Positions 6,564 through 14,898 of a DNA stretch of 64,000 nucleotides are shown here, one piece after another. The stretch is from Vibrio stylophorae (GTDB taxonomy: Bacteria > Pseudomonadota > Gammaproteobacteria > Enterobacterales > Vibrionaceae), in NCBI RefSeq assembly GCF_921293875.1, contig NZ_CAKLDI010000001.1, positions 2,171,915-2,235,914 on the forward strand. The letters run 5' to 3'. A program made the position numbers and the translations under genes. Below the pieces are notes generated by a model. It was not told the DNA's origin, ran no database searches, and saw only the letters and a program-made list of their open reading frames with translations. How positions within the stretch are numbered: position 1 is the stretch's first letter; each line of letters starts with the position of its first letter.

Positions 6564-9344
6564 ATGAAAATCAGCGCAATTCATGCCACCCCCAGCGACA
6601 GTGCACTGCAAGTTCAATTGCCACTTGCAAGCCTGCGCTGCCAAAACTGCGTGGCTAAGCTCAAAGCGCACTTAGTCAAAAAAGGCGGCTATCAACACAC
6701 AGATATCACGCTGACGGATGCAACATTGGTGAGCGTCCACTCACCTTGGCAAATGGCCAGTGATATTGCTGAGCTCAATTACTTAGCGCCTAGCTGTCAG
6801 CGCTTTACGCTTTCAGGTTTAAGTTGTGGTCACTGCGTACAAAAACTCACAAACGCGCTAAATGCACAACTACCAAGCGCGCACATCCTGACCTTAAATA
6901 CTACGCAATTGATGCTAATCACCGATGCAACGGAGCAAACCGTTCTCGAAATCATCAGCGACTTGGGTTATCAAGCGCAGTCACTACGGGCACCGCAAAG
7001 CTTTACCCATTCAGAGCAAAAGCGCGAAGCCTCAGAACAAACGCCAAGCATCACCAATACCCATGTCGCGCAAGTGAATGCCTCACCCCAACAAGCCATT
7101 CGTTTAAGTATTGAAGGCATGACCTGCGCCAGTTGTGTCGCTACCGTTGAAAAAGCGCTAAGCCAGCAATCAGGCGTCTCCAACGTTCGCGTTAATTTAG
7201 CAGAGCAGTGTGCTGATTTTGATCTGGCTGATTCAAGCCAGCTTGCTCCTATTCAACAAGCGCTGGCCAGCCAAGGTTATACCAGTCAGCCCATTGTCGA
7301 TGCCAAAATCCAACAGCAAGAACAGCAGCAAAAGGCGCGTCGTCACTATCGTCAACATCTCACACGCGCAGTGATTGGTACTGGCTTTGGTGTGCTACTC
7401 ATGGGTTGGGGACTGGCTGGCGGCAGCATGATGATCAACAGCGCGCAGGATCAAATTGGCTGGGGCGTGATCGGCATTCTGACCTTTGTTTTACTTCTCA
7501 CCTTAGGTCGCAGCTATACCCAACATGCATGGCAAGCCTTTCGTCATCACCGCGCTACCATGGATACCCTCATTGCGCTGGGTACTTGGAGTGCATGGCT
7601 GTATTCTGCCGCTGTCGTGCTGATGCCCGATCTTTTTGCACCGCAATCACGCCACGTTTATTTTGAAGCCTGCGCCATGATTTTAGGTTTGGTCTCCTTG
7701 GGCCATGCCTTAGAGCTTCGCGCCAAGCAGCGTACCTCAGAAGCCATTCAGGCACTGCTATCACTGCAACCTGAAAGCGCCTTGGTAATTGACGAGCAAG
7801 GACGGGAACAACCCATGCCGCTCAATCAGGTCACGCTTGGCATGAAACTTCGCCTGCAACCCGGCGGCAAAGTGGCCGTTGATGGCATCGTCCTTGATGG
7901 TGAAAGTTATCTCGATGAGTCGATGCTCACTGGTGAGCCCTTAGCTAAACGCAAAGCGGCTGGTGATTTACTGCATGCAGGCACCCTCAATCAACAAGGC
8001 AGCATCATTTATCAAGCGCAAGCTGTGGGTGAGCAAACACTACTGGCGCGCATTGTGGCGCGGGTGCGTCACGCGCAAACCAGTAAACCGAAAATTGCCA
8101 AATTAGCCGATCAAATTGCAGCCGTGTTTGTACCTAGCGTCATGATTATTGCGCTACTCACCACCTTAATTTGGCATTGGTTTGGTCCCGAACCGCATGC
8201 CATGTATATGCTGATCACCGGCTTGTCTGTGCTGATCATTGCTTGTCCTTGCGCCTTGGGTTTAGCGACACCGATGTCTCTGATGATTGGTGTCGGCCGC
8301 GCAGCACAAATGGGCGTCTTGATTCGAGATGCGGATGCTCTGCAACACGCAGCAAAAATCGACACCATTGTGCTGGATAAAACCGGCACCCTCACCCAAG
8401 GTAAGCCTGAGCTGCTCAGCAGCCTTTGGTCTGACGAAATCAGTGAAATACAAGGCTTAGCCATTGCCAGTACACTTGAGAAAAATTCAGAGCATCCGCT
8501 TGCCAAAGCCATTATCGATGGCGCCAAAGCAAAAGGTACGAATACATCATTAAACGCTGAGAATTTTGCAGCGATCACAGGTTTTGGTGTACGCGGGGAG
8601 ATAAACGGGCAAACCTACTGGCTAGGCAATGCTCGCTTACTCGTGCAACATCAGATTGAGTGCGCCGCGCGCTTTACTGAATTTGCCAATCAGGCATCAA
8701 GCCAAGGCTATACACCCGTCTTTATCGCCAACGATAAGCAAGTCCTTGGCACGATGGCCATTGGCGATGCCCTGCATGAAGACAGCGCGCAAGTCGTCGC
8801 ACATCTTCAAGTGCAAGGATTTGAAGTAGTAATGCTCACTGGCGATGTGGCGCCAAGCGCCAAAGCTATTGCCGCGCGCTGTGGGATCACCCAGTTTTAT
8901 GCAGAATGCTTGCCTGAAGATAAAGCCAATATCATCGCAGATTTACAAAAGCAGGGTCATCATGTGGCGATGGTGGGCGATGGTATGAACGATGCGCCTG
9001 CACTGGCTCAAGCCAATGTCGGGGTGGCGATGGGGACAGGCAACCAAGTTGCGATTGAAAGCGGCCAAATGACGCTGCTACATCCATCGCTCAGTGCGCT
9101 GGGTGATGCGCTGCAACTTTCCCGCGCAACGCTAAAAAACATCAAGCAAAACCTATTTGGCGCATTTGTTTATAACAGTTTGGGTATTCCCATTGCGGCC
9201 GGTCTTTTATATCCGTGGACAGGCGATCTACTCAGCCCAGTAGTGGCAGGCGCGGCTATGGCCTTGTCATCAGTGACCGTGGTACTCAATGCCAATCGAC
9301 TTCGCCGTTTTGCACGCCAACCATCTACACAGGAGAACAGCTAA
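6564..9344 (+). CDS. copA: CopA, Cu(I)-exporting P1B-type ATPase
   Basis: An upstream ATG at 6546 is possible, but ATG 6564 has AGGAG nine bases before it and is preferred, giving 926 residues. Three N-terminal metal-binding repeats carry CQNC (26-29), CGHC (88-91) and CASC (188-191); the first is the most diverged. Then come the membrane helices, the TGE actuator loop, CPC in the ion channel (561-563), the phosphorylation motif DKTGT (Asp605), SEHP, and GDGMNDAP (805-812). It pumps Cu(I) from cytoplasm to periplasm. It is larger than E. coli CopA because of the extra metal-binding repeat. A tiny membrane ORF is coupled to its stop codon. Confidence 0.95.
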   Translation: MKISAIHATPSDSALQVQLPLASLRCQNCVAKLKAHLVKKGGYQHTDITLTDATLVSVHSPWQMASDIAELNYLAPSCQRFTLSGLSCGHCVQKLTNALNAQLPSAHILTLNTTQLMLITDATEQTVLEIISDLGYQAQSLRAPQSFTHSEQKREASEQTPSITNTHVAQVNASPQQAIRLSIEGMTCASCVATVEKALSQQSGVSNVRVNLAEQCADFDLADSSQLAPIQQALASQGYTSQPIVDAKIQQQEQQQKARRHYRQHLTRAVIGTGFGVLLMGWGLAGGSMMINSAQDQIGWGVIGILTFVLLLTLGRSYTQHAWQAFRHHRATMDTLIALGTWSAWLYSAAVVLMPDLFAPQSRHVYFEACAMILGLVSLGHALELRAKQRTSEAIQALLSLQPESALVIDEQGREQPMPLNQVTLGMKLRLQPGGKVAVDGIVLDGESYLDESMLTGEPLAKRKAAGDLLHAGTLNQQGSIIYQAQAVGEQTLLARIVARVRHAQTSKPKIAKLADQIAAVFVPSVMIIALLTTLIWHWFGPEPHAMYMLITGLSVLIIACPCALGLATPMSLMIGVGRAAQMGVLIRDADALQHAAKIDTIVLDKTGTLTQGKPELLSSLWSDEISEIQGLAIASTLEKNSEHPLAKAIIDGAKAKGTNTSLNAENFAAITGFGVRGEINGQTYWLGNARLLVQHQIECAARFTEFANQASSQGYTPVFIANDKQVLGTMAIGDALHEDSAQVVAHLQVQGFEVVMLTGDVAPSAKAIAARCGITQFYAECLPEDKANIIADLQKQGHHVAMVGDGMNDAPALAQANVGVAMGTGNQVAIESGQMTLLHPSLSALGDALQLSRATLKNIKQNLFGAFVYNSLGIPIAAGLLYPWTGDLLSPVVAGAAMALSSVTVVLNANRLRRFARQPSTQENS

Positions 9345-9415
9345 TGCTCTATACCGCGTTTGTCATTGCATTGATTGCAGCTATTGTCTGGTGGTTTTGG
9401 CTCGCGCCTAAATAA
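9344..9415 (+). CDS. 23-residue single-helix membrane protein coupled to copA
   Basis: The ATG overlaps the copA stop codon as TAATG, with an AGGAG site twelve bases upstream inside the end of copA. The peptide starts MLYTAFVIALIAAIVWWFW and ends with a Pro-Lys tail: one membrane helix with aromatic residues at its end. An intrinsic terminator follows, so it should be made from the same transcript as copA. Small one-helix subunits are known beside other P-type ATPases (KdpF) and in copper-linked cytochrome maturation (CcoS). A similar stabilising or accessory role for CopA is inference; I do not recognise the family. Confidence 0.6.
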   Translation: MLYTAFVIALIAAIVWWFWLAPK

Positions 9416-9445
9416 ACCTGCGAACCGGATACACAATTCTAAAAC

Positions 9446-9476
9446 GAAAAAGCCTCGTATTTGCGAGGCTTTTTTA
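9446..9476. terminator. Terminator after copA and the small ORF
   Basis: AAAAAGCCTCG, short loop, CGAGGCTTTTTT. Nearly identical to the hairpin at 9684-9716, each followed by a tRNA-Pro-like sequence, so the terminator and tRNA were duplicated together. Confidence 0.85.
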
Positions 9477-9484
9477 CTTGAAAT

Positions 9485-9600
9485 TGGTCGGTGAAGCATC
9501 GATGAAAATGCATCAATGAAAAAATAGAATCGAACCCTCACCCTCTGGTTCTGCGTTTTTCATAAAAAGGTGATGCGCTACCAAACTGCGCTATTTATCC
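9485..9600 (-). pseudogene. Decayed tRNA-Pro copy
   Basis: The ends match the intact tRNA-Pro genes downstream: TTGGTCGGTGAAG at the 3' side and GCGCTACCAAACTGCGCTATT at the D-arm side (on the plus strand), plus a partial T arm (AATCGAACCC) and CCCTCTGGT. Between them are insertions and substitutions: extra bases after the 3' acceptor half, the anticodon region replaced by a T-rich stretch, and the 5' acceptor half changed. It is 116 bases against 77, so it cannot fold as a normal tRNA. It sits after a duplicate of the same terminator and is a remnant of a tandem duplication. Confidence 0.8.
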
Positions 9601-9683
9601 TACTGGGATAGCTTTAAGCTGACAAATATAAACCCACTACAAACAATCAGAATACTGAGCATATCAAGCTGAACAGCTAAAAC

Positions 9684-9716
9684 GAAAAAAGCCTCGCGTT
9701 TGCGAGGCTTTTTTAC
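9684..9716. terminator. Terminator of the tRNA-Pro unit
   Basis: AAAAAAGCCTCGC, TTT-containing loop, GCGAGGCTTTTTT. For transcription on the minus strand it lies directly after the first tRNA-Pro gene. Confidence 0.82.
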
Positions 9717-9723
9717 TTGAATT

Positions 9724-9800
<77 letters not shown>

Positions 9801-9845
9801 ATAATTCTTTATTTTTTAACTCAAGCCGAAGCTCAAATTGAAATT

Positions 9846-9922
<77 letters not shown>

Positions 9923-9969
9923 AATCTCATGCCTTGTCTCACCTCAGTGAGCCCCGACAACGGAGCGCT

Positions 9970-9997
9970 ATAATACGCCAGAATTCGGGGAACTCAA
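9970..9997 (-). promoter_or_regulatory. Promoter of the tRNA-Pro operon
   Basis: On the minus strand TTGAGT (9997-9992), a 16-base spacer and TATTAT (9975-9970), then the GC-rich AGCGCTCCG discriminator, about 47 bases before the first tRNA. Confidence 0.62.
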
Positions 9998-10160
9998 GTA
10001 TTTTTTCAGGCTTGGTTCAAATTCGTGTTGTCAGCCCAAGTTTACAGAACAAAATACCATCAACCGATAAACAGCAAGCCATAGGAGGGATGCAAAATGA
10101 TTGACCCACCATTCACCATCCATACACTAATACCAAGAATCAAAGATGTGGATAGACAAG

Positions 10161-10739
10161 ATGAACGAATCAGACTTTTCAGATGATTTTGCCAGTTTGA
10201 TGGGCGACGTGAAACCCATCGCGCAGGATAAAGCGAGCCATGCGCAGCAGCATCAAGTCAGTGCAGCTCAACTCGCACGTCAACAATCTGCACAGCAATT
10301 TACCAGCCAATCAAAAGATGGATTAAGCCTAACCAATGCTCCTATGGTAAAACCCGATCAACCCTTAGGTTTTAAGCGTGATGGCATTCAAGATGGCGTT
10401 TATAAAAAACTTCGATTAGGCAAATACCCGATTGGTGCGCGATTGGATCTACACCGTAAAAGTCTGCAACAAGCACGAGATGAGGTGGTGCAATTTCTTA
10501 ATCGTTGCCAACGTCTGGATATCCGCTCACTGATCATCGTCCATGGCAAAGGTGAAAAGAGTAACCCGCCCGCATTAATGAAGAGCTATGTTGCCTATTG
10601 GCTCACCCAATTAGAGATGGTGGTTTGCTACCATAGTGCGCTCGCCCAACATGGCGGCCAAGGTGCGCTCTATGTGATGATCAAAAAAAGTGCTGAGAGC
10701 AAATTAGAAAACCGCGAACAACATCGTCGTCGCGGTTAA
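10161..10739 (+). CDS. smrA: SmrA, Smr-domain DNA endonuclease
   Basis: The ORF opens at 10146, but ATG 10161 (MNESDFSDDFASLMGDVKPI) matches the usual start of this family, giving 192 residues. The N-terminal third is Gln-rich and probably disordered. The C-terminal Smr domain holds the LDLHRKSLQQA motif and the HGKGEKSNPP motif, the paired LDxH and HGxG signatures of the fold. E. coli SmrA nicks DNA in vitro; its cellular role is unclear. It stands alone on its strand between the tRNA-Pro unit and convergent ybaK. Confidence 0.87.
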   Translation: MNESDFSDDFASLMGDVKPIAQDKASHAQQHQVSAAQLARQQSAQQFTSQSKDGLSLTNAPMVKPDQPLGFKRDGIQDGVYKKLRLGKYPIGARLDLHRKSLQQARDEVVQFLNRCQRLDIRSLIIVHGKGEKSNPPALMKSYVAYWLTQLEMVVCYHSALAQHGGQGALYVMIKKSAESKLENREQHRRRG

Positions 10740-10780
10740 TTTTAATCTTTACACGAGAGACGAAATCGCCGCTTGGCGAC

Positions 10781-11260
10781 TCATTGCTCATCAATTAAAG
10801 GTGCAAATTGCCCACCAACAGCTTGCGCAAGCAATGCCGGCGCAAGCTCAATCTCCAACCCACGCTTTCCGCCGCTAAAGAAGATGGTGTCAAAATCTGT
10901 AGCGCCTTGCTCAATAAAAGTAGGCAGACGTTTTTTCTGTCCCAGCGGACTGATCCCGCCTACCACGTAACCTGTCACTTTCTCGGCTAACTTAGGGTCG
11001 GCCATTTCCGCTTTTTTCGCGCCTGCCGCTTTGGCGATCAACTTGAGATTCAGCTGATGGCTCACAGGCAACACGGCGACGGCAAGCTTTTTGATGTCAC
11101 CGTTGAGGCTCACCAGCAATGTTTTAAACACACGTTCTGGATTTTGTCCCAGGGCATTCACCGCCTCGTCACCAAAGGCGTGACACTGGGCATCATGGTG
11201 GTATTGATGGATTTGATGAGGGATTTTTTTGCTTTTGAGTAAGCGTACTGCAGGTGTCAT
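10781..11260 (-). CDS. ybaK: YbaK, Cys-tRNA(Pro)/Cys-tRNA(Cys) deacylase
   Basis: The longer reading frame starts at 11284, but ATG 11260 begins [14 protein letters not shown], exactly the family start, with GAGGT ten bases before it; length 159, as in E. coli. Motifs [46 protein letters not shown] and [11 protein letters not shown] are all typical of YbaK. The enzyme hydrolyses Cys mischarged on tRNA-Pro. The gene sits between tRNA-Pro genes and tRNA-Glu/Ala genes, which may be coincidental. Confidence 0.95.
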   Translation of the reverse strand: MTPAVRLLKSKKIPHQIHQYHHDAQCHAFGDEAVNALGQNPERVFKTLLVSLNGDIKKLAVAVLPVSHQLNLKLIAKAAGAKKAEMADPKLAEKVTGYVVGGISPLGQKKRLPTFIEQGATDFDTIFFSGGKRGLEIELAPALLAQAVGGQFAPLIDEQ

Positions 11261-11380
11261 TTTCCGGACCTCGCAATTCGACAAGCGCTTACTATGAGTA
11301 AATCAGGGTCAAAAGGCAATGAACCCGAAAGAGAAAATCAAAGTGTGGCGAAGCTTTTACCGCTTTCTGCCGCTCATACG

Positions 11381-11413
11381 AAAAACGCCACGCTAAAAAG
11401 CGTGGCGTTTAAT
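11381..11413 (-). terminator. Terminator of the first Ala-Glu tRNA cassette
   Basis: AAACGCCACGCT, AAAA, AGCGTGGCGTTT; read on the minus strand it ends in a T run just after tRNA-Glu. Confidence 0.85.
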
Positions 11414-11414
11414 T

Positions 11415-11490
11415 TGGCGTCCCGTAGGGGAGTCGAACCCCTGTTACCGCCGTGAAAGGGCGGTGTCCTAGGCCTCTAGACGAACGGGAC
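11415..11490 (-). tRNA. tRNA-Glu (anticodon TTC), copy 1
   Basis: On the minus strand it begins GTCCCGTTCGTCTAGAGGCC, has the loop CTTTCAC with anticodon TTC, and an encoded CCA at 11415-11417. Confidence 0.96.
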
Positions 11491-11494
11491 TCTT

Positions 11495-11570
<76 letters not shown>

Positions 11571-11597
11571 AAAGGGTCTTCACCGAAGACGGAGCGA

Positions 11598-11626
11598 ATA
11601 TTAGAGAAGTTCCCCTACCCCGTCAA
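11598..11626 (-). promoter_or_regulatory. Promoter of the first Ala-Glu cassette
   Basis: TTGACG (11626-11621), 17-base spacer, TAATAT (11603-11598) on the minus strand, with a GC-rich discriminator CGCTCCG. Confidence 0.7.
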
Positions 11627-11702
11627 GGCTAAAAATCGAATTTTCTTTGCAGTCGTGTTTAACTGCACATTTCATAGTCAAAACAGCATCTTTGCCACTA
11701 AC

Positions 11703-11735
11703 GAAAAACGCCACGCTAAAAGCGTGGCGTTTAAT
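11703..11735 (-). terminator. Terminator of the second Ala-Glu cassette
   Basis: Same arms as the hairpin at 11381-11413 (AAACGCCACGCT / AGCGTGGCGTTT), one base shorter in the loop. Confidence 0.83.
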
Positions 11736-11736
11736 T

Positions 11737-11812
11737 TGGCGTCCCGTAGGGGAGTCGAACCCCTGTTACCGCCGTGAAAGGGCGGTGTCCTAGGCCTCTA
11801 GACGAACGGGAC
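11737..11812 (-). tRNA. tRNA-Glu (anticodon TTC), copy 2
   Basis: Identical to the copy at 11415-11490. Confidence 0.96.
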
Positions 11813-11816
11813 TCTT

Positions 11817-11892
<76 letters not shown>

Positions 11893-11919
11893 AAAGGGTC
11901 TTCACTGAAGACGGCGCGA

Positions 11920-11949
11920 ATCTTAATCGATCTTCATTTTTTCCGTCAA
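11920..11949 (-). promoter_or_regulatory. Promoter of the second Ala-Glu cassette
   Basis: TTGACG (11949-11944), 18-base spacer, TAAGAT (11925-11920) on the minus strand, with a GCGCCG discriminator. Each cassette therefore has its own promoter, with a diverged spacer. Confidence 0.65.
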
Positions 11950-12231
11950 GCATGTGCTGCAAAAAAATCCACACATCACCACCGATCGCTGAGAAAAAAT
12001 ACAATTTCCAGTATTTCTTCGTGAAAAAACCAATATCAGAATAAAAAGCCAGCAATATGTGGAGGTTAAATCAGCAGTAAATTCGCTGGATGCAGCCCTG
12101 TTGCTCGTTTGTGAAACAGCTTGTGTGTCAGTTTTGAAATTCAAATGTAAAGGAATCTGTATTTTTGTGAGCGCGATCTATATTGAATATCGAACGACGA
12201 AAACGTCGCATACACAACATGGAGAAATGCA

Positions 12232-12405
12232 ATGAAAAAACTATTTATGGTTCTAGCGATTGGTATGGCAAGTGTGAGTGGCATGAGTGTTGCGGGTTCA
12301 CCAACCTCAATTGACCAAGATGCGTTCCGCTACTGCATTACCTCAGGTGCGGGCACCGACACTTTCCGTTACTGCATGGATCAATATGAAGAGTTAAAAG
12401 GCTAA
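12232..12405 (+). CDS. Small exported protein with doubled FRYC motif, 57 residues
   Basis: ATG 12232 has GGAG nine bases upstream. The N-terminus MKKLFMVLAIGMASVSGMSV is a Sec signal peptide, likely cut near VAG-SP, leaving about 35 residues. The mature part contains FRYC twice, 12 residues apart (FRYCITSGAGTDTFRYCMDQ), suggesting a disulfide-linked helical hairpin in the periplasm. It is monocistronic, with the perfect hairpin CGACG-AAAA-CGTCG in its leader (about 12195-12208) and a terminator behind it shared with gltX. I do not recognise the family. The rest of the 11950-12231 stretch is AT-rich with no other gene seen. Confidence 0.75.
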   Translation: MKKLFMVLAIGMASVSGMSVAGSPTSIDQDAFRYCITSGAGTDTFRYCMDQYEELKG

Positions 12406-12441
12406 TTCTCGCCAAACACGCAACATCAGCTCGCAAAGATG

Positions 12442-12472
12442 AAAAAAAGGAAGGCCAAAGCCTTCCTTTTTC
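12442..12472. terminator. Bidirectional terminator between the small exported protein and gltX
   Basis: AAAGGAAGGC, CAAA loop, GCCTTCCTTTTT, with A and T runs on the two sides. Confidence 0.85.
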
Positions 12473-12491
12473 TTTTTGTTACATCAGCAAA

Positions 12492-13913
12492 TTAAGCTTG
12501 TTCACGCTCTGCGATAAAGGCAAGCGCCATATCAATCCGCGCGAGTGTTTTATCACGACCCAACAGCGAAATTACCGCGTCAATGGATGGTGACTGACCA
12601 ACACCGGTCACAGCAACACGCAGTGGCATCCCCACTTTACCCATACCTTGACCTAGATCTTCAGCCGTTTGCGCAATGGCATGGTGAATGGCTTCACTTT
12701 CCCAGCTATCCAATGCTGCGAGTTTTTCTTTCACTAGCATCAATGGCTCTTTTGCTACTGGACGAAGATGCTTTTTCGCCGCGCCTGCTTCAAACTCAGA
12801 AAAATCATGGTAGAAATAACGAGATTGCGCAGCAAGCTCAACCAAGGTTTCAGCGCGCTCAGCCAAGATCGCAATCACATCGGTGATCGCAGGACCATTT
12901 GCCACATCAATTTGCTGCTGCTCAAGGTGCCATGCCAAATGCTTGGCCACTTCATCCGCTGGCGTGGTCTTAATATAGTGGTGGTTCAACCAACGCAATT
13001 TATCCGTATTAAATGCAGATGCAGATTTACTAATTGCAGTCAGCTCAAACAATGAAATCATCTCTTCCATGGAGAAGATTTCTTGGTCACCATGAGACCA
13101 ACCCAAGCGAACCAAGTAGTTCAGCAAAGCATGTGGCAGGTAACCTTCATCACGGTATTGCATCACGCTCACCGCGCCATGGCGTTTCGATAGCTTGGCA
13201 CCATCATCACCCAAAATCATCGCACAGTGTGCAAAGGTAGGCACAGGTGCGCCCAAAGCTTCGTAGATGTTGATCTGACGTGGTGTGTTGTTGATATGAT
13301 CTTCACCACGCACTACGTGGGTAATCCCCATATCCCAGTCATCCACAACCACACAGAAGTTATAGGTTGGCGAGCCGTCGCTACGACGAATGATCAGGTC
13401 ATCCAACTCTTTATTGGCAATTTCAATACGACCGCGAATTTGGTCATCAAATACCACTGAGCCTTCCGTTGGGTTACGGAAACGAATCGCAAAAGGACTA
13501 TCTGCAGTTGCAGCATCATTGGCAGCTTTGATTTTAGGATGGTTGGCATCGTAACGTGGTTTCACGCCTGCAGCCATCTGCTCTTCACGCACTTCATCCA
13601 GCACTTCTTTCGGGCAGTAGCACTTATATGCTTTGTTCTGCTCAATCAAAACATCAATCAAAGCGTTATAACGATCAAAACGCTTGGTTTGATAGTACGG
13701 ACCTTCATCCCAGTCCAACCCCAACCAAGTCATCCCTTCGATAATGGCATCAATGGCTTCTTGGGTTGAACGTTCCAAGTCGGTGTCTTCAATGCGAAGT
13801 ACAAATTCACCATTAAGGTGCTTTGCATAAAGCCAAGAATAAAGCGCGGTACGTGCGCCACCAACATGCAAAAAGCCCGTTGGGCTTGGTGCAAAACGTG
13901 TTTTCACCGTCAT
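12492..13913 (-). CDS. gltX: GltX, glutamyl-tRNA synthetase
   Basis: Starting at ATG 13913 ([20 protein letters not shown]) the protein has 473 residues, the usual bacterial length; a longer frame to 13958 has no family support. The HIGH-type motif is FLHVGGART and the KMSKS-type motif is AKLSKRHG. It charges tRNA-Glu, and two tRNA-Glu genes lie 0.7-1 kb away, an arrangement also seen near gltX in other gammaproteobacteria. A leader hairpin and promoter precede it (13943-14017). Confidence 0.96.
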   Translation of the reverse strand: MTVKTRFAPSPTGFLHVGGARTALYSWLYAKHLNGEFVLRIEDTDLERSTQEAIDAIIEGMTWLGLDWDEGPYYQTKRFDRYNALIDVLIEQNKAYKCYCPKEVLDEVREEQMAAGVKPRYDANHPKIKAANDAATADSPFAIRFRNPTEGSVVFDDQIRGRIEIANKELDDLIIRRSDGSPTYNFCVVVDDWDMGITHVVRGEDHINNTPRQINIYEALGAPVPTFAHCAMILGDDGAKLSKRHGAVSVMQYRDEGYLPHALLNYLVRLGWSHGDQEIFSMEEMISLFELTAISKSASAFNTDKLRWLNHHYIKTTPADEVAKHLAWHLEQQQIDVANGPAITDVIAILAERAETLVELAAQSRYFYHDFSEFEAGAAKKHLRPVAKEPLMLVKEKLAALDSWESEAIHHAIAQTAEDLGQGMGKVGMPLRVAVTGVGQSPSIDAVISLLGRDKTLARIDMALAFIAEREQA

Positions 13914-13942
13914 TTGATTGCCTTGTATTGAATAAATGGACC

Positions 13943-13975
13943 AAAAATAGAAAGGCACAGCCTAGAGCCGTGCCT
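13943..13975 (-). promoter_or_regulatory. Terminator-like hairpin in the gltX leader
   Basis: Read on the minus strand, AGGCACGGC, CTCTA loop, GCTGTGCCT is followed by TTCTATTTTT, between the predicted promoter (13990-14017) and the gltX start. It looks like an attenuator or a leader hairpin; no leader peptide was recognised. Confidence 0.5.
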
Positions 13976-13989
13976 CAAGTCTGAGCGCT

Positions 13990-14017
13990 ATTTTAGCACT
14001 CCGCTTAAATTCTACAA
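13990..14017 (-). promoter_or_regulatory. Probable gltX promoter
   Basis: TTGTAG (14017-14012), 16-base spacer, TAAAAT (13995-13990) on the minus strand. Confidence 0.55.
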
Positions 14018-14116
14018 TCATCACAGAATATCATCGCACTATTCTCAACCCTTTGTGGGTTGCAAAGTCGATGCATCTGGTCATGGTTGATTGCCGACTT
14101 GCATGCAGCAAGCGGA

Positions 14117-14824
14117 TTAATTCACGTTTTGTACCGCCCAGCTCAAGAATGCTTGGCGCTGCTCTGGGGTCATTTGCAAGTACATGGCTTGCATTGGCGC
14201 AGAGAAATCTGTCACCGGTGCAAAATCTTTGCTTTGCACTGTAGTTTGTGGCTGTTTCGCTGCAGGCGCTGTTTGGCCATCCACTTGAATGGCTGGCGTA
14301 CTTTCGACTACTGGCATCGCCGCTGTGACTGAGAAATCACCCGTATTGAAACTATAGTTATGCACTTTATTATAAGTTTCTAGCTCTTCTTCATAGTCAC
14401 GCATCAGCCCTTTACCGCGCATTAAGACACCTTGATGAACAGAAAATGGCTTACCATCTGTATCTTTCACTGTCATCTGAGGATTTGCCTTATAACGTTT
14501 CAGTTGATCCAAACGCTGAATCACAATGGATGGTTCAACCAAAATCTCTTGATTCGAGGCATTAAATGTTATTACAACCGGTGATGAATTAAACTTTTCA
14601 AAGCCATCTGTACTTGGAACTAATTTTGCGACACGTACCACCAACTGATTCATGCCATCAGGTAATTCTATTTCACGTTGGGAACCAAATGTTAATAGCC
14701 CCACCTCTTCACCATCAATAAGAACAGGCTCAAGATCTTGATGAAGTTTTACCGTCACTGCAGCAAAAGTTGAAAAAGAACACAGCAAACTTGCCATTAG
14801 AAAAGTAGAACGAATCAGCTTCAT
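14117..14824 (-). CDS. DUF2057 (YccT-like) exported protein
   Basis: ATG 14824 follows AAGGATG eight bases away and gives 235 residues beginning MKLIRSTFLMASLLCSFSTF, a Sec signal cut near FAA. The mature protein matches DUF2057/YccT: KLHQDLEPVLIDGEEVG near the start, ELPDGMNQLVVRV, and a conserved MTPEQRQAFLSWA tail. The role of the family is poorly known. The segment at about 165-205 is Pro/Gln/Thr-rich and likely a linker. The gene's ribosome site directly abuts the T run of the porin terminator, so expression may depend on readthrough of that hairpin or on an overlapping promoter. Confidence 0.8.
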   Translation of the reverse strand: MKLIRSTFLMASLLCSFSTFAAVTVKLHQDLEPVLIDGEEVGLLTFGSQREIELPDGMNQLVVRVAKLVPSTDGFEKFNSSPVVITFNASNQEILVEPSIVIQRLDQLKRYKANPQMTVKDTDGKPFSVHQGVLMRGKGLMRDYEEELETYNKVHNYSFNTGDFSVTAAMPVVESTPAIQVDGQTAPAAKQPQTTVQSKDFAPVTDFSAPMQAMYLQMTPEQRQAFLSWAVQNVN

Positions 14825-14837
14825 CGTTATCATCCTT

Positions 14838-14868
14838 AAAAAAAACGAGCATTCCGAAGAATGCTCGC
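14838..14868 (-). terminator. Terminator after the porin gene
   Basis: On the minus strand GCGAGCATTC, TTCG-type loop, GAATGCTCG and a run of eight or more T. The DUF2057 ribosome site begins right after it. Confidence 0.85.
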
Positions 14869-14898
14869 ATAATCATTTTAGAGTATCAACTAATCAAA

